Counted from the stretch's first letter, positions 1 through 10,900 are shown. The stretch: DNA of 64,000 bases from Eulemur rufifrons (GCF_041146395.1 NC_091002.1:3962501-4026500); one strand, 5' to 3'. Translations and numbers: made by a program. The notes: a model not told the origin generated them from the sequence alone.

Positions 1-1228
1 CAGCAAATATTCACTGAGCATCCACGAATGGAAGGCGCTTCTCCCGGGTGCGGGGGTGGGGGGATTCGGCCTCTGCACCCTCCACAGAGGTGCCCAGGGC
101 TCCTGCTCTGTACTTCCTGGTTAGCTGTGTGTGGGCGGCCGGGACAACACGCATCAATAAAGAGAAGGAAAAGTACGCAGCTGTTACGTGGTGAGCAAGG
201 GAGGGAGCCACCTGGCAGGCTGGGGGGCCGGATGCGCTGGCTGCGGGAGCCGTGGGGGCACGAGTAGCGCTCACGGGCAGGGTCTTGAATGGATCTTGTG
301 TTTTTAGGGTGGTGAGGGTTGAGGGTCCTGGAGAGGGGAGGTCCCCCTGGCTGGCATCACCGTGAACAGGGTCCCCAGCTGCCTCTCCCATGGGCCAGCT
401 GAGTGACGCTGGACAGGTCATCGTACCTCTGTGGCCTGGCTTCCCGGGTGTGAGGTGAGTGGCCTGGCGGGCCTGGTCGCTGGACGGCTGGTGTTCGAGG
501 GGCCCCCAGAAGCAGAAGTTTATCTTTGGAGGTTTATGAGTTGATGAGCTTGGCGGAAGTAGAAGGTCGGATCAAACGATTAGCGAAACCCCAACAAGGA
601 GGTCCTGGCTGCTAACTGCCCTGGACCGGGTCACCTCCCATCTGGGCAGACGTCGCCTCCGACTTGTGCCCTGTGGGTGGCTCTGATCGCTTCCTTCTCC
701 GTCACTCACAGAATGGGCTCGGGAGCCACAAAGGAGAGTGGTTTCAGGTGGAAGCCTATTTTTACCACGGGGGAGACCAAACTGTTAATCGCCTAGGTAT
801 CACATGAGGACTTTTAGCCTGAAAAGTCTTTTTCTTGGGTTCAACTTTTCATAGATATTAATTATAGATATTGGCGCCCGCCCACTGAAATAATTCCTCT
901 CCCAAGAGATTAGAGACATTTAAAAAGCTACTCCTCGTTAAGCATCGTGCATATCCTTTTTGTCTATATATGCTCAGTGTGTGGGATGGAATATGGGATT
1001 GGGGAACGTAAAAACGACTTGATCCCTCTTTCTGATCTAACTAAGGGTTGATTCCATGCTCCATGTGTGTTCTCAGACCTCTGAAGCCAGTGGGAATTTG
1101 AGGATAAAGGCCGAGAAGGGAGAGAACCGTGACTGCTAACCCCAGTCAGAATGTCACGCCTGTCTCTACAGGGGATACATTCTCCCGTGTCCACGTCCGG
1201 GAAACCCCGTCCTGTGGCTTTCCCGGTG
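1..1228. other. Unique spacer with one AT-rich island
   Basis: No exon or repeat is recognised. The first 700 bases are GC-rich. From about 800 to 975 the base composition changes to AT-rich, with ATTAATTATAG and TTTAAAAAG words. Mammalian non-coding conserved blocks often look like this, but nothing here proves function. Confidence 0.4.
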
Positions 1229-1229
1229 G

Positions 1230-1640
1230 ACTCAGGATGAAATCCAAACTCTTTCTCTGGCCTCCTCTCGCCCTGCTGACCTCACCACACAGCATCTCCC
1301 GGCCCCAAGAGCCCCGTGTACTCTGCCAGGCCATGTTCTTGCAGCTTCTGGAACATGCCAGGCCCTTTCTACCTTGGAGCCTGTGCTGGGTGACCCCCTG
1401 CCTGGCATGCACGGCTGGCTCCTACTCACTTTGGGAACCTCCTCAGTCATGCCTTCCAGGGTCACCCTCCCTCCCTCTGTGTTCTTCATCTGCACGTCCC
1501 TGTGCCCTCTGCTCATTCCCTAGTTGTTTTCTGCAGTTTGCATTTAGTTTATCTTGTCTGTTTCCTCTGCATGCATGTGTGTGTGCATCCCCATCGGAAA
1601 TAGTAGCTTTTTGGAGGCAGGGAAAATGTCACACTGCAGG
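1230..1640 (+). repeat. L2 LINE 3' fragment
   Basis: The text follows the L2 3' region in order: AGGATGAAATCCAAACTC, then a C-rich stretch, then TTCTGGAACATGCCAGGC, and a pyrimidine-rich tail. L2 is an ancient, immobile non-LTR retrotransposon shared by mammals. The copy is strongly diverged. It is open for 171 codons (1,129-1,644), which I attribute to low stop density and not to coding. Confidence 0.6.
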
Positions 1641-1694
1641 GTGACATTGAGTTTGAGGTGTCCCCTGGGACAGCCTGTGCCACTGTCCCCCAGA

Positions 1695-1832
1695 CTCCAG
1701 GTTCTGTGACGTGGCTTTAGCATCCTTGCTGCCTGGGCCCCTCCCAGGGAACCTGATTTCACTGGTCTGGCCGGAGTCCCGGGCACCTGGATGATTCCAA
1801 ACTGCAGCCACCTTTGAGAAGCTCTGTCACAG
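1695..1832. repeat. MER5-like hAT-Charlie relic
   Basis: The end reads CAAACTGCAGCCACCTTTG followed by AGAAGCTCTG, close to the MER5A terminus (tgcagcca..gttgagaacc). The interior has the typical CCTGGGCCCCTCCC and GGGCACCTGGATGATTC words. MER5 elements are short non-autonomous DNA transposons with near-palindromic ends, so orientation is left open. Confidence 0.55.
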
Positions 1833-2359
1833 GCTGGGGATTTGAGGGGAATGTGGATGGCTCTGCAGGGCAGACAGGACCCGGATGTGGAGGGAGCAGA
1901 GGGCCAGCCACAGCAGCACCCTTGAACTCATGCCTGGCTCTTCTGCACCCCTGTGTTCTTCCACCCTGAGCTCAGGAGAGAAAATGATGCTCAGGGTGAC
2001 AATTCCATGTTGTTGTGAAAATACAGGAGTGTTTGGTTCACTCAGTTTAAGAAGGCAGATTTGTGTAATGGAGTTCAAAACTAGAGCCACCAAAAGTATT
2101 TACAGTTTAACAGCCACCCACTGACCACACAAAGCAGTGGCCTGAGTTTGACAGGGCTTAGATTCCAAGGCTGCGGAGTGTGTGTGCCAGGGTGGTGGCA
2201 GGCAGTGTTGACGTGGGTGGCTGCCCTGTCCTGGGCACTAGGGGCCCTGCAAGGAGCTGTCCTCCCAGAGCCTGAGGCAGAAGCCAAGGCTTGGAGGTGG
2301 TAGGTGACAGGGCACACTCTCCCTGGTGTGTGGCATGTCCTCCTGCCATGGAGTGTGCA

Positions 2360-2460
2360 CCTGTGGATACAGGGACCTTGTCTGATTCTTCTCTGCACCC
2401 CAGTACCTGATTCAAGGTGTGGCGCATAGTAGGACCTCAGGAATAAGTGAGGGGAAGGAG
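2360..2460 (+). repeat. L2 LINE extreme 3' tail
   Basis: CAGGGACCTTGTCTGATTC, CACCCCAGTACCTG and GGCGCATAGTAGGACCTC match the last part of L2 (gggcaggg..gtctg..cccagcacct..ggcacatagtaggtgctcaa) in the right order. Only the tail is recognisable. Confidence 0.6.
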
Positions 2461-2879
2461 GGGTGGATGAAGGCATGGCAGAGGGAGAAGGAAAATGCCA
2501 TTTTCCCAATTCTTGAACCCAAGCAGGGCCATATGGAGCCAGGGCCATGTCTGATTTTCAAACTGATTTTCTGGAAATGTCTATTCAGCAGTTGTTTAGA
2601 TGGATGGGATTGATGCGGGGTGGGGCTGCTGTCTGGCTCAGAGGGAGTGGGCCCAATTGACATTCCCCCAGATCTGGAAAGTTCCATGTGCAGAAACCTG
2701 TTTCCAGACTGTTTCCCCCGTTCCCAGACTGTTCCGAGTGCTGTGGGGTGGCCGGCCTGGGCGCGTCTGGCGTGCGGCAGTGGCTGCTCTCGGGCTCCTT
2801 CCCTGGCCAAGCTTCCTCAATAGGCAGCGGGGAGTGACGTAGGGGGTGAGTTTGCACGAAATTTCCGACACACCCCACG

Positions 2880-3215
2880 TTTGGTTCCTTTCATGTCTCC
2901 AAGCTGCTATAGAAGGTAGATGATTAATTAAGCAGCACCCACACAGGTTTTTAAAAAAACGAATGATTTTTCAAAACAAAGCAATGCCCCACTGGTTTGT
3001 CGGAGAGTGGGAAGAAGCCTTTAATAAGCAGAATGCTCTTTAATAAATCACAATTATTTATGCGGGCAAACGTGTCAGCTCCACTGAGGCGCCCAATTAA
3101 ACACCTAATCATGTTGACTTTGTCCTTCAGACTTAGGGGGCTGGCCACACCCCTGGGGGTGACCAGATGTCCCCAAGTTGTTGTGGGCAAATATTGTTAC
3201 CTTTTTTGTTTTTCT
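2880..3215. promoter_or_regulatory. AT-rich island, candidate conserved non-coding element
   Basis: About 330 bases of non-repetitive AT-rich sequence sit abruptly in GC-rich DNA. Homeodomain-type cores recur: GATTAATTAAG near 2,922, CAATTATTTATG near 3,052 and CCAATTAAACACC near 3,094. No repeat family fits and no open frame is convincing. Enhancer function is inference. Confidence 0.35.
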
Positions 3216-3261
3216 CTGAGTTGCTGAGCCGATGTCCCTGAGGAGTTATTCCCAAGCCTTG

Positions 3262-3394
3262 GTGTCTATCAGAACCTCCTGGGACTTGTCATGAAGACAG
3301 AGACAGACACCCACTCAGATGTCAGGCCGGGGGTCTGTGGGTGGGCCCCGGGCCTGCAGTTCGCAAGAGCTCTCTAGGTGATGCTCGCCTCCGT
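3262..3394. repeat. MER5-like hAT-Charlie relic
   Basis: The sequence has the MER5 layout: TCAGAACCTCCTGGGACTTG, then a GGGGGTCTGTGGGTGGG core and GGGCCTGCAGTTC, then AGCTCTCTAGGTGATGC. This parallels agaatcacctgggga…ctgggggtggg…agctccccaggtgattc of MER5A/B. It is diverged and probably truncated at both tips. Confidence 0.55.
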
Positions 3395-3607
3395 GGGAGA
3401 CCCCTTTCTCGGGCAGCGTGACCCTAGGGGTCGGAGAACTCCGGTGACTTTCTGTGTGGCCAGGGTTGCCCTTGGTGCCTTTCCAATTCAAGGTGTGCGA
3501 GAGTTTGAACTGACACGGGGCCAGGCGAGGGTGGCCCCAAGTCACCACTGAGCAGAACCACTGCAATGGCAGCTATGTCGGGTGGGGCTGTGGTTTGGCA
3601 GAACTCA

Positions 3608-3825
3608 CCCAGCACCTGTGGTGTGCCAGGCCCGTGTGGATATGGAGGACACAGAGAAGAAACGCCATGGCCCTCCCCCAGAAGCCCACTCTCCAGTGAG
3701 CAAATGGAAAAGTTGACACTTTCCAGGCTACTGGCTCAGTGGGGGACAGCACATTCGGGGGCAGGGGCAGGCAGGCTTCCTGGAGGAGGAGGCGCTTCAC
3801 TGAGACTTGGAGAAGCAAATTAAGT
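3608..3825 (-). repeat. L2 LINE 3' fragment, reverse orientation
   Basis: Read on the plus strand it shows the reversed L2 3' end: GTGGTGTGCCAGGC, ACACAGAGAAGAAACG, CCCTCCCCCAGAAGCCCACT and later GGCTTCCTGGAGGAGGAGGC. These are the reverse complements of the L2 tail and of its upstream cctcctcaggaagcc region. It abuts a second copy in the same orientation. Confidence 0.65.
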
Positions 3826-3831
3826 TAAGCA

Positions 3832-4130
3832 TATGTTTATCCAGTGTTTCTGAGTGTCTGGCCCTGTGGCAGGAGGTAGTGATTCAATAAGGCCCAAGTC
3901 CAACCGCTCCCTGCTTTCACAGAGCTTATATTTTAGCAGGGCAGAGGACAGCAAACCTCAAAGCAGTGACATAAGTTCAGATGACGCCAAGTGCTATGGA
4001 GAAAATCCAGCACACAGTGGCCTGCAGGGCCAGGGTGGTCAGGGTGCGCAGGGGCTGCCACGCGAGTCCTGGGGCAACGGCACCTCCGGGCTCAGGAGAG
4101 GAATGAGCGGGGCATGTCTGGGGGACAGAA
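3832..4130 (-). repeat. L2 LINE 3' fragment, reverse orientation
   Basis: A second reversed L2 end starts at TTTATCCAGTGTTTCTGAG, continues with CTGGCCCTGTGGCAGG, CAGAGCTTATATTTTAGCAG and CAAGTGCTATGGAGAAAAT. The last phrase matches the reversed L2 interior (aagtgctatgaagaaaat). It lies head-to-tail behind the copy at 3,608. Confidence 0.75.
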
Positions 4131-4137
4131 AGGAGCA

Positions 4138-4625
4138 CAGCGCCCTGTGACCCCAGAATCCTACTCCCAGGTGTAGACCCCAGAGAGATGGAGACCTGTG
4201 TCTACACAACAGCTTCTCCATGAATGTCCCTGCAGCTCTGCCCATAGTAGCCGAAAGGTGGAAACAGCCAGCTGTCCAGCAGCAGACGGATGGACAAGCA
4301 AAGCATGGCTGTCCCCACGACGGAGCATTATTTAGCCACATAAAGGAGTGAAGCCCTGACACCTGCTACAGCACGATGGAGCTGCAAAGCATGATGCTCG
4401 GTGAAAGAGGCCAGACACAAAGAGCCACATACTATGTGGTTCCACTTATGTGAATTGTCCAGAACAGGGACAGCTACGGAGACAGAAAGCAGATTAGTGG
4501 CTGCTTCAGGCTGGGAGAGACGGGGGGATGGGGAGTTGATAGCTAACGGTACGGTGATTTAGTGCTCTAAGATTGACTGCTGCTGGGTGCGGGGATCCGC
4601 AAATATACTAGCAACCGCCGCTCGT
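4138..4625 (+). repeat. Old L1 3' end (ORF2 end and 3' UTR)
   Basis: Diagnostic L1 phrases occur in order: CCTACTCCCAGGTGTAGACC, TAGCCGAAAGGTGGAAACAG, GATGGACAAGCAAAGCATGG, CATTATTTAGCCACATAAAG, then ACTATGTGGTTCCACTTATG, GATTAGTGGCTGCTTCAGG and AATATACTAGCAACC. This is the standard run from the distal L1 coding end into the 3' UTR of L1M-age elements. It is CpG-decayed and has no usable frame. Confidence 0.88.
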
Positions 4626-5080
4626 CCCTTTTCCGTAGGCGCGCCGCGGGGCGTGTCAATGAGATCTCAGCAGAGCTGTGAAAGAGAAGGGCAGTGGGGG
4701 AAGGAAGCCACCGCTGTGGTTAGGCACCCTGGGCCGGGGCTCAGGAGAGCTGGAGGGTCGGGGAAGGGCAGGGCTGGGTGTGGGGACCTGCATGGGGCGG
4801 TGGTGGGCGTAGCATCTGTCGTCTCCCTAGGGTGGTCGTGGGGCCGGCCTGGAAGGCTTTCTGCAGAGGAGCTGCGGGGAGGCTGCAAAATCCTTCCTCT
4901 CCTCTCTGCTCCAGCTCGACTAGTTCACTTGTGCACCTGCAAAGGCGTCTTTGTCTCTTGGAGCAGGCCCTGGCTGGGGTCCTAACTGGACCCAGGACAC
5001 AAAAACCTCAGAATTCCTGGGCCCTGAATTTACCAAGATTTATACTTTATTAAAAACCAACAACCAAACAAGCAAAAAAA
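4626..5080. other. GC-rich unique spacer
   Basis: GC-rich sequence with no recognised repeat, exon or site. Near 5,030 it passes into AT-rich DNA with an A-rich run at 5,050-5,085 that leads into the next L1 fragment. Confidence 0.4.
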
Positions 5081-5084
5081 CCCC

Positions 5085-5680
5085 AGACTCATGTTCTGAT
5101 TACAGTTGTAACCCATGCTCATTTTAGAACTTGCAAGAAGAACCCAAGAAAAAAGAAACTTAAAATGAAACACAGTCCCATACCTTACAATGTCCAAACT
5201 TTTGATGCAGTCCCTTGTCATTGTTCTTCTGTGCAATGATCAGGACTTTAATGCACACACACACAGGTGCACACGCACACACACAGGTGCACACGCACAC
5301 ATGCACATACACAGACACACAGAGTTTGGAGCTCTTCTTCGTGCACCTAACATTAGATTGTAAGCATTTTCCTACATTGGTGAAAATCCTCTGAAAAGTA
5401 CACAGCACTACACTATCATTTCTTTATTGTTCTATTGCCGTGTCCTTGGAATGATGCTCATTTTTAAATTATAAACAAGCATACTGACATGCATTAACCT
5501 AATTAATATCCTTGGGTATAAGTCTTTACCCATGGGTGTCTGATGGTTTCCTAGGACAAACCTAGATCAAAGGTCACAGATGGTGCATGCACTAGGTGCC
5601 CACGCAGATGTTTGCCAGAAATATCCACCAATGCACCCCCAAATCCCAGCATGGCTAGTGTGTGATTCTGCTTCAAGTAC
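5085..5680 (+). repeat. Old L1-type LINE 3' UTR fragment
   Basis: The sequence follows a well-known ancient L1 3' segment: GATTACAGTTGTAACCCATG CTCATT, later TTTTCCTACATTGGTG, TTAAATTATAAACAAGC, AATATCCTTGGGTATAAG, GTTTCCTAGGACAAACC and TTGCCAGAAAT. A CA-rich microsatellite at 5,251 has expanded inside it. Sub-family is not assigned. Confidence 0.72.
5251..5324. repeat. (CA)n microsatellite with a duplicated GGTG interruption
   Basis: Runs of CA are broken by two copies of CACAGGTGCACACGCACAC, then TGCACATACACAG. The duplicated interruption implies a local duplication of about 28 bases after the interruption arose. It lies inside the L1 relic. Confidence 0.9.
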
Positions 5681-5689
5681 AGGTGCCAC

Positions 5690-7055
5690 CTGGTCCCTTC
5701 TAGGGAAGGGCTGGGCTTGAGAAGAGCTTCTTGGAGGCTGCGTGGCCCAGCCCTTGGCCCACACTTGTGCATCCTGGTGCTAGAAAACCTCGTCTCTATG
5801 GGGGAGGCAGGGGCCGAGCGTCCAGAGCCGAGAGCTCCCCACAGACTTGGCAGGACCAGGGTCTCCTCCCTCCCTAGCACTCTAGCTCCAGGGTGCAGCC
5901 TTGACGTGGACATGGCCTTCGGTGGCCAGCACGCTGGGCTTCTGCGGCGGAGTCTCTGTGGCTGCTCTGCCAGGCGAAGCCTCAGCGGTGGCCTGAATTT
6001 GTTCGAGGCTGTTCCTCTGGGAACCGCAGCAGCACTGACGTGGCTTTGTGACCTCAGGGCGACAGCCGACTCCTCCCACTCCTACTTCCGTGTCTTTGCC
6101 AGTGTTTATTGAGAGATTGAAAAGGAAGTCCAGGAATCTTTGATTCATTAGTATTAATACTTTCATTTCTTGCAAAGCCCTCAAGCTGTTTTCTTCTGCG
6201 TTTGGAAGTGTGCTAAGTGCTGGTTAGCAAGATAGCCTCGTTCCATTCAGGAGTGACTTGTGTTTCCGGAGCCGTTTGCAGGCCAGCACCTGGGTCCCGC
6301 AAGTGTCCTCATCACAGTGGGGCTATTTCCACTTCTGTGGGGTCACCGCCAGGGTCCAGCAGCTCTCGGACGCCCACACACCCCATGCCCGTGAAGCCCA
6401 CCCCATGAGCTCAGGGCTCTGGCGTCTAACTTGCTGGGTAAGCCGGCAGTGGTCACTCCCGCATCCTGGAAGGAGGGCAGTTTTGTGGAGCCCAAGGGTT
6501 CCCCTCAGTGGGTCTCTGGACCCCACGGAATAACTAAACTCCATTTTCTGGGTGGGTAAGAGGTGGGTGGAATTGTCCTGCTGGGGATGGTGAGGCCAGG
6601 AGGGACACAGGCACCTCTGCCCTCCCTGGCCCCACCACTTGTTCCTGCTGGAGGGCAGCTGGCCCTGGCAGCCTGGGGCGGGCACTGGGCTTCCCTCGAG
6701 CCATGTGTCTGAGTCGTGGTGTGGCCTTGGACGGGATAAGCTCTTTAGCCTTCAGGAGCCTGCTTGTTGAAAAAAGGTTGAGATCCCTCAAGAAGGGGCT
6801 TTGCATCAGACCAGAGCGAGCCTTCCCTGGGACCACTTTCTGCAGAAGACCCCTTCAGAGGGCTTGTGGGAAGGTGGGGTATCGGTAGGTAGAGGGTTGT
6901 GGGGACATCCCTGGATCTGAGCTGTTGCTGCAAGGTGTGGTGTGGGGAGTTCAGGAAAGCTGAGCATGGGGACACCATTGGCAGGGCAGACCAGAGCCCC
7001 AGGGGTGACAGGGGCGGTCTGGCAGAGCCTGGGGCTCTTCCCCATCCCCCCAGCA
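5690..7055. other. Unique spacer
   Basis: Mixed GC-rich and moderate sequence in which I recognise no repeat or exon. Short AT-rich patch at about 6,100-6,190. Several open frames of about 100 codons on both strands overlap each other and carry no recognisable domain. Confidence 0.4.
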
Positions 7056-7059
7056 CGTC

Positions 7060-7265
7060 CTTGCACCAGGCTTCGTGCTAGCGCTTTGCATGAGGAACTG
7101 ATGGATCCTCACTGCAACCCTGCGTGGCAGGTGATGCTCCTGCTCGCTTTGCAGATAGCAGAGCCAAGGTGCGGAGGAGTTAAGTAACTTGCACAAAGTC
7201 ACACAGCTTGCTGGCATCCACCCCTGGAATTTGAACCTGGCTGCTTCATTCTGGAGTCCATGCTG
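7060..7265 (-). repeat. MIR SINE
   Basis: Reversed MIR text: GAGTTAAGTAACTTGCACAA, AGTCACACAGCTTGCTGGC and GAATTTGAACCTGGCTGC, preceded by GCTTTGCATGAGGAACTGA and CCTCACTGCAACCC. MIR is an ancient tRNA-derived SINE. Nearly full length. It faces the MIR that starts a few bases downstream. Confidence 0.85.
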
Positions 7266-7284
7266 CTGAGTGGCATGTGAGGTG

Positions 7285-7380
7285 GGAACACCTCTGGGCC
7301 TCGATTTTCTCATCTGTCCATTGGGATTGCTGATAACTCCCTGGCATGGAGTAGGAACTCAATGGCTGTTTGATCTTATT
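7285..7380 (+). repeat. MIR SINE 3' half
   Basis: CTGGGCCTCGATTTTCTCATC TG, TTGGGATTGCTGATAAC and CATGGAGTAGGAACTCAATG match the distal MIR in forward orientation. With the reversed copy at 7,060 this makes an inverted MIR pair separated by about 20 bases. Confidence 0.75.
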
Positions 7381-7634
7381 AATTGTATCAGCAAATTAGC
7401 ATAGATGTGTAAAGAGTGTGTGGCTGCTGGCAGGCCAGGGGTCCAGGCTTGGGGAGAAGGCCGTGCTGGCCCTCCAGGCTCCACCAGCCGGAAGCCGATC
7501 TAGACCCACCTGCTGGGAGGCTGGAAGCTCCTGAGAAGTTCGGTCTGGCCAGGTGGTTTGGGAACCTTGGAGGGCTGAGCCCCAGGGGGTGGCCCCGGGA
7601 GTGTGGCTGAGCGGGGATGGGGAAGGCAGGTCTG

Positions 7635-7790
7635 ACAACGTTTAATTTTCTCCTCGAAATCTGCCTCCTCTAGCTTAATCCTCCTCGAGTGTGAAGACAA
7701 ATGCACCATTAAGGCACCAAACAGGGAACATGGAATGACTTTTTAATAATTCGTGATTAGTGGAAGGGTGAGGGGAGGCGGAGCAGGGAC
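7635..7790. promoter_or_regulatory. AT-rich island, candidate conserved non-coding element
   Basis: Non-repetitive block with ACGTTTAATTTTCTCC, TAGCTTAATCCTCC, CACCATTAAGGCACC and TTTTTAATAATTCGTGATTA. Several homeodomain-like ATTA/TAAT cores lie within 150 bases of GC-rich surroundings. Function is inferred from composition only. Confidence 0.3.
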
Positions 7791-8224
7791 GCTGCAGCAG
7801 CAGGCATCGGGCAGGGTTTCTTCTCTGGTCCTAAAGCCTCCCCTTGGGGTCTTTTGCTTTGGTCAGTTTCTTTTTCCGCCCGCACCTCCTGATCCACGGT
7901 GGTCCACAGCAGGGGGAGACAGACGTGTGACATTAGGGAGGGTTCGAGTCTCCCGTAGACCCCTCCCCTCCCTTCGCTTGGGGGGACAATCCAATCTGGA
8001 GGCTGTGGTCCTCTCTCACCAGCTCGCTGGGGGCAGACAAGTGGACCTGGGGACCCTGAGCTTCATTATGGGTTGTCTTGGTCAATGGCATTTTTTTCTG
8101 GGCCAAGACATTTGACACCTTTGCCTTAGTTTAACAGACTGGGGAGCAATGCATGAATGTTATGTTCTATCAAATGCCTCAAAGGGAGGGAGGGAGAAAG
8201 AGAATACCATCCCGTTTTATGAAA

Positions 8225-8510
8225 TGTTGGCCAACTCCTGTTCATCCTTCAAAACCCTAATGAGGTATTGCCTCTTCCATGTAGTCTTTCCTGATTCCCC
8301 AGAGTTAGTTACTCACACCACCCTCTATCACCAGGTGGGCATTACTCAGCCATAATTATGGTTCCTGACATCTGCATGTCACCCACCAGACTGTGAACCC
8401 AGAATGGCAGGGACCAAAGCCGCCTCGTCCTGTGTGCTATATACCCGGCACTGTGCTAGGCTCAGAGTGGACCTCGTCATTCTCTGTTGAACTGAAAGGG
8501 ATTCTGATAA
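8225..8510 (+). repeat. L2 LINE 3' end
   Basis: Clear L2 phrases in order: CTCCTGTTCATCCTTCAAAA, CCTCTTCCATGTAGTCTTTC CTGATTCC, CCAGACTGTGAACCC, ATGGCAGGGACC and GGCACTGTGCTAGGCTCAG. The upstream 8,140 region may be more of the same copy. Confidence 0.88.
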
Positions 8511-8514
8511 CAGA

Positions 8515-9170
8515 GTTTTGCCAAATACAAAGCATGACAGAAGCGTTTCTTATTTCATCTCTTCTCATTTAACAACTCCTCCAGCTCCCCCTCTCTCGGC
8601 TGTTCTGAACCCGCTAGTCAGGGCCAGCCATTCGTGATGGGTGCAGTCCTGGGAGGGGGCAGAGACAGGGCCTCCCCCGGACCCCCTGTGGTTCAGGCAC
8701 GGCTGGGGGGCAGGGGCAGCCTTGGTTTGCGCTTCCCGCATGTGGCTGCGGCCAGACGTGGCCATGCGGCCAGCTCTCTCTTCTGCGTGTGTCCTTTGCT
8801 GTGGCCAGTTTGCACTTCCCCGGTGGCTGCAGAGCAGTCGGACAGCTGACAGGAGGGCCCGGTGCGGTGCGGTGCGGGGGTTCCTGCAGGGAAGGCGGAG
8901 GCCGTGTGCCCTTTTAGGACCAGTCCCGGAAGCCACAGAGCTTCCCTGCCCCTGTCAACCTGTCGGAAGCCTGTCTAGCTTCAGGGGGAGGGAACATAGG
9001 CCCCACCTCTCCGTGGGAGCAATGTCAAAGTGCTTGGGCTGTATTTTAACACTGCCACAGTGAGGACATGTGGCTCTGAACCCCCAAAGCCCCCTCCACA
9101 GCCAGAGGCCTCTGATGTCCAGTGCCGGCTCTCCATGTCCCGGGGGGCAGGGGGAGAAGCCAGCGCAGTG
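8515..9170. other. GC-rich spacer with a fragment of an old repeat
   Basis: Mostly unique. At 8,978-9,060 GGGGGAGGGAACATAGG, CCCACCTC and GGAGCAATGTCAAAG resemble the end of the unassigned old repeat at 29,408-29,930 (GGGGAGGGAACATAGATTCC). This suggests a second, shorter copy of that family. Confidence 0.4.
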
Positions 9171-9174
9171 TCAC

Positions 9175-9360
9175 TGTGCAGGGCGTCCACTGTGGCAGGC
9201 ACCGTTCACAAGTTACCCCTGCCCCCAACCCAGAAAGGCGGCATCACCAACCTCCTCGGGGGCCGAGGCTTGGAGAGGCCACGTGGCTGGTCTGCGGCCC
9301 CAGAGCCCAAGGAGCTGCGCCTGGATCGGACCCTCTGACCCCAAGCCTGGCTTTGCTTGG
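9175..9360 (-). repeat. Degenerate MIR SINE
   Basis: GGGGCCGAGGCTTGGAGAGG CCACGTGGC followed by a GATCGGACCCTCTGACCCC tail corresponds to reversed MIR (gaggctcagagagg…gattcgaacccaggcctctgactcc). CpG-containing and strongly diverged. Confidence 0.45.
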
Positions 9361-9364
9361 GCTT

Positions 9365-10780
9365 CATGTGTCCTTCCTGCTGAGGGGTCGGGGCAGGGAC
9401 TGGCGGAGTCCTGTTGAGCAGTAGCATGTGCCTCACAGCTGACACCAGTGCCGTGCTGTTTCCTCAGGGGTTAAGTCCGGACGTCTGTGACAGGCCCAGC
9501 GGGGGAAATTTACTAGGGATTTATTCCTAGCAGGTGGAGGGCGGAGGTGCTGTTTCTGCCAGGCACTCTGACAGCCTGCTCGATGCCACGCAAGACAAAG
9601 AAAAGTGCGGCCCCTTCCCCCGAGACCCACCAATCCAGACAGCCATCTGTCCCCAGCTTTCACAAGCCACCTCTGCTCAGTCACCGCTCAGGTTGAGACA
9701 CAGTGGCACCTCGGTGGCAGACTGTGGAGCTGTCACCGTGCAGATGTGGCCACACCCACACTGGGAGGGCGTCTCACTGGTCAGGAGCTCACAGGCAGGC
9801 CCTGCTCTGTGGTACAGGGGAACACCTGCTCCAAGACGCCCGTGAGTGCCAGGTGTGGCGTTTTTCTGTTTTTGTTTCTCGTTTCTGGGTCTCCTTATCA
9901 CCAAGATCACAGACGTCGCTAGCTGGATGACTCTTGCTCACAGCTGAGTTCATTGACGCATTGGGCTGGAGCTGAAAGGGAGTGGGGCCTCGCGGACATT
10001 GCCACCGTGGTGGCGGCTGTGACCAGCACGTGGGACCGTGCATTTTACACTCACAGCACCACCTGCTCGCGTGCGCACGCTCATGCTCTCTCGGGAGGCT
10101 CTGGCGGCTGGGCCTCGACTTCGGCTTGAGCACTGCTTGGGTGAAACCCGGACGGACACGCACCGAGCTTCTGGCCTCTTGAGATGCAGACGAGGCTGGC
10201 TGTGGCCCGATTCCAGCCCCCTGGGCGGCTGCATCGCCCCAGGGCCCTGCTTCCAGGTTCCCGCTGTGTGCCCTGGCCTTGCTCTGGCGATGTGAGCCGA
10301 GGTAAGAAACTCCGCCTGTCTGCAATTTCTCTAGAAAATGATGCACTCACGGGGCCTCGTCAGTGAGACAGGCTTTCCTCAGGTTTGTGGGGAGGCGGGG
10401 TGGCCTGTCGTGTCCCCTCTGTGCAGACATGCCCGGACCCAGTGCCTGTACCCTCTGTGGAGAATCCTTCCGCCTCTCAGTGTCTTCCCTGTCCCCGTCC
10501 CTGCTGCCGCCCAGGCCCAGCAGCAAAACAGCCCGAGCCCGCAGGCAGAGCAGCCCGCGCCTTCCGCAGCCTGGTGTCTGCCGGCCTCATCTTCCCAACC
10601 CGCGTGTCTCGGGTTCTCCGGGCCAAGGAGGTTCCCTCCCCAGGGCGGGGTGGGCCTGGGGGGCGGGCGCAGGTGGGGCAGTGGGTGGAAGTTCGGGGTC
10701 CCCTTCCCTGGCCGCACTGCCCAGCAGGAGGCAGGGTGAGGAGGAGGAGGGGAGCTGATGGCGGTGTTCGTTGGCCCGGT
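9365..10780. other. GC-rich spacer, nothing recognised
   Basis: No repeat family or exon recognised. It contains a consensus-like donor word GAGGTAAGAA at 10,299-10,308, but no matching exon could be built around it. Overlapping open frames of 90-185 codons exist on both strands without domain content. Confidence 0.4.
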
Positions 10781-10784
10781 GTCC

Positions 10785-10900
10785 GTGTGCTCGGACTGCT
10801 GTGACAGGCCTCGGGCTGGGGCCGAACGGCACAGATGGATTTCCTCCCGGTTCCGGAGGCCAGAAGGCCAGAACGGCCACTGTCCAGTTCGATCCTGCAG
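10785..10900 (-). repeat. LTR-type relic (MLT1-like end)
   Basis: CTCGGACTGCTGTGACAGG, then CACAGATGGATTTCCTCCCG and GTTCCGGAGGCCAGAAGGCC parallels the reversed MLT1 end (gggctgccataaca…acagaaatttattttctcac…gttctggaggctagaagtcc). Short and degenerate. Confidence 0.5.

Noticed and set aside
10385..10480. Cys-x2-Cys pairs resembling a zinc finger (CPLC, CTLC)
   Set aside because: No histidine pair or second finger follows at proper spacing, and the frame is GC-driven. A similar single CPVCHH near 17,286 is also isolated.
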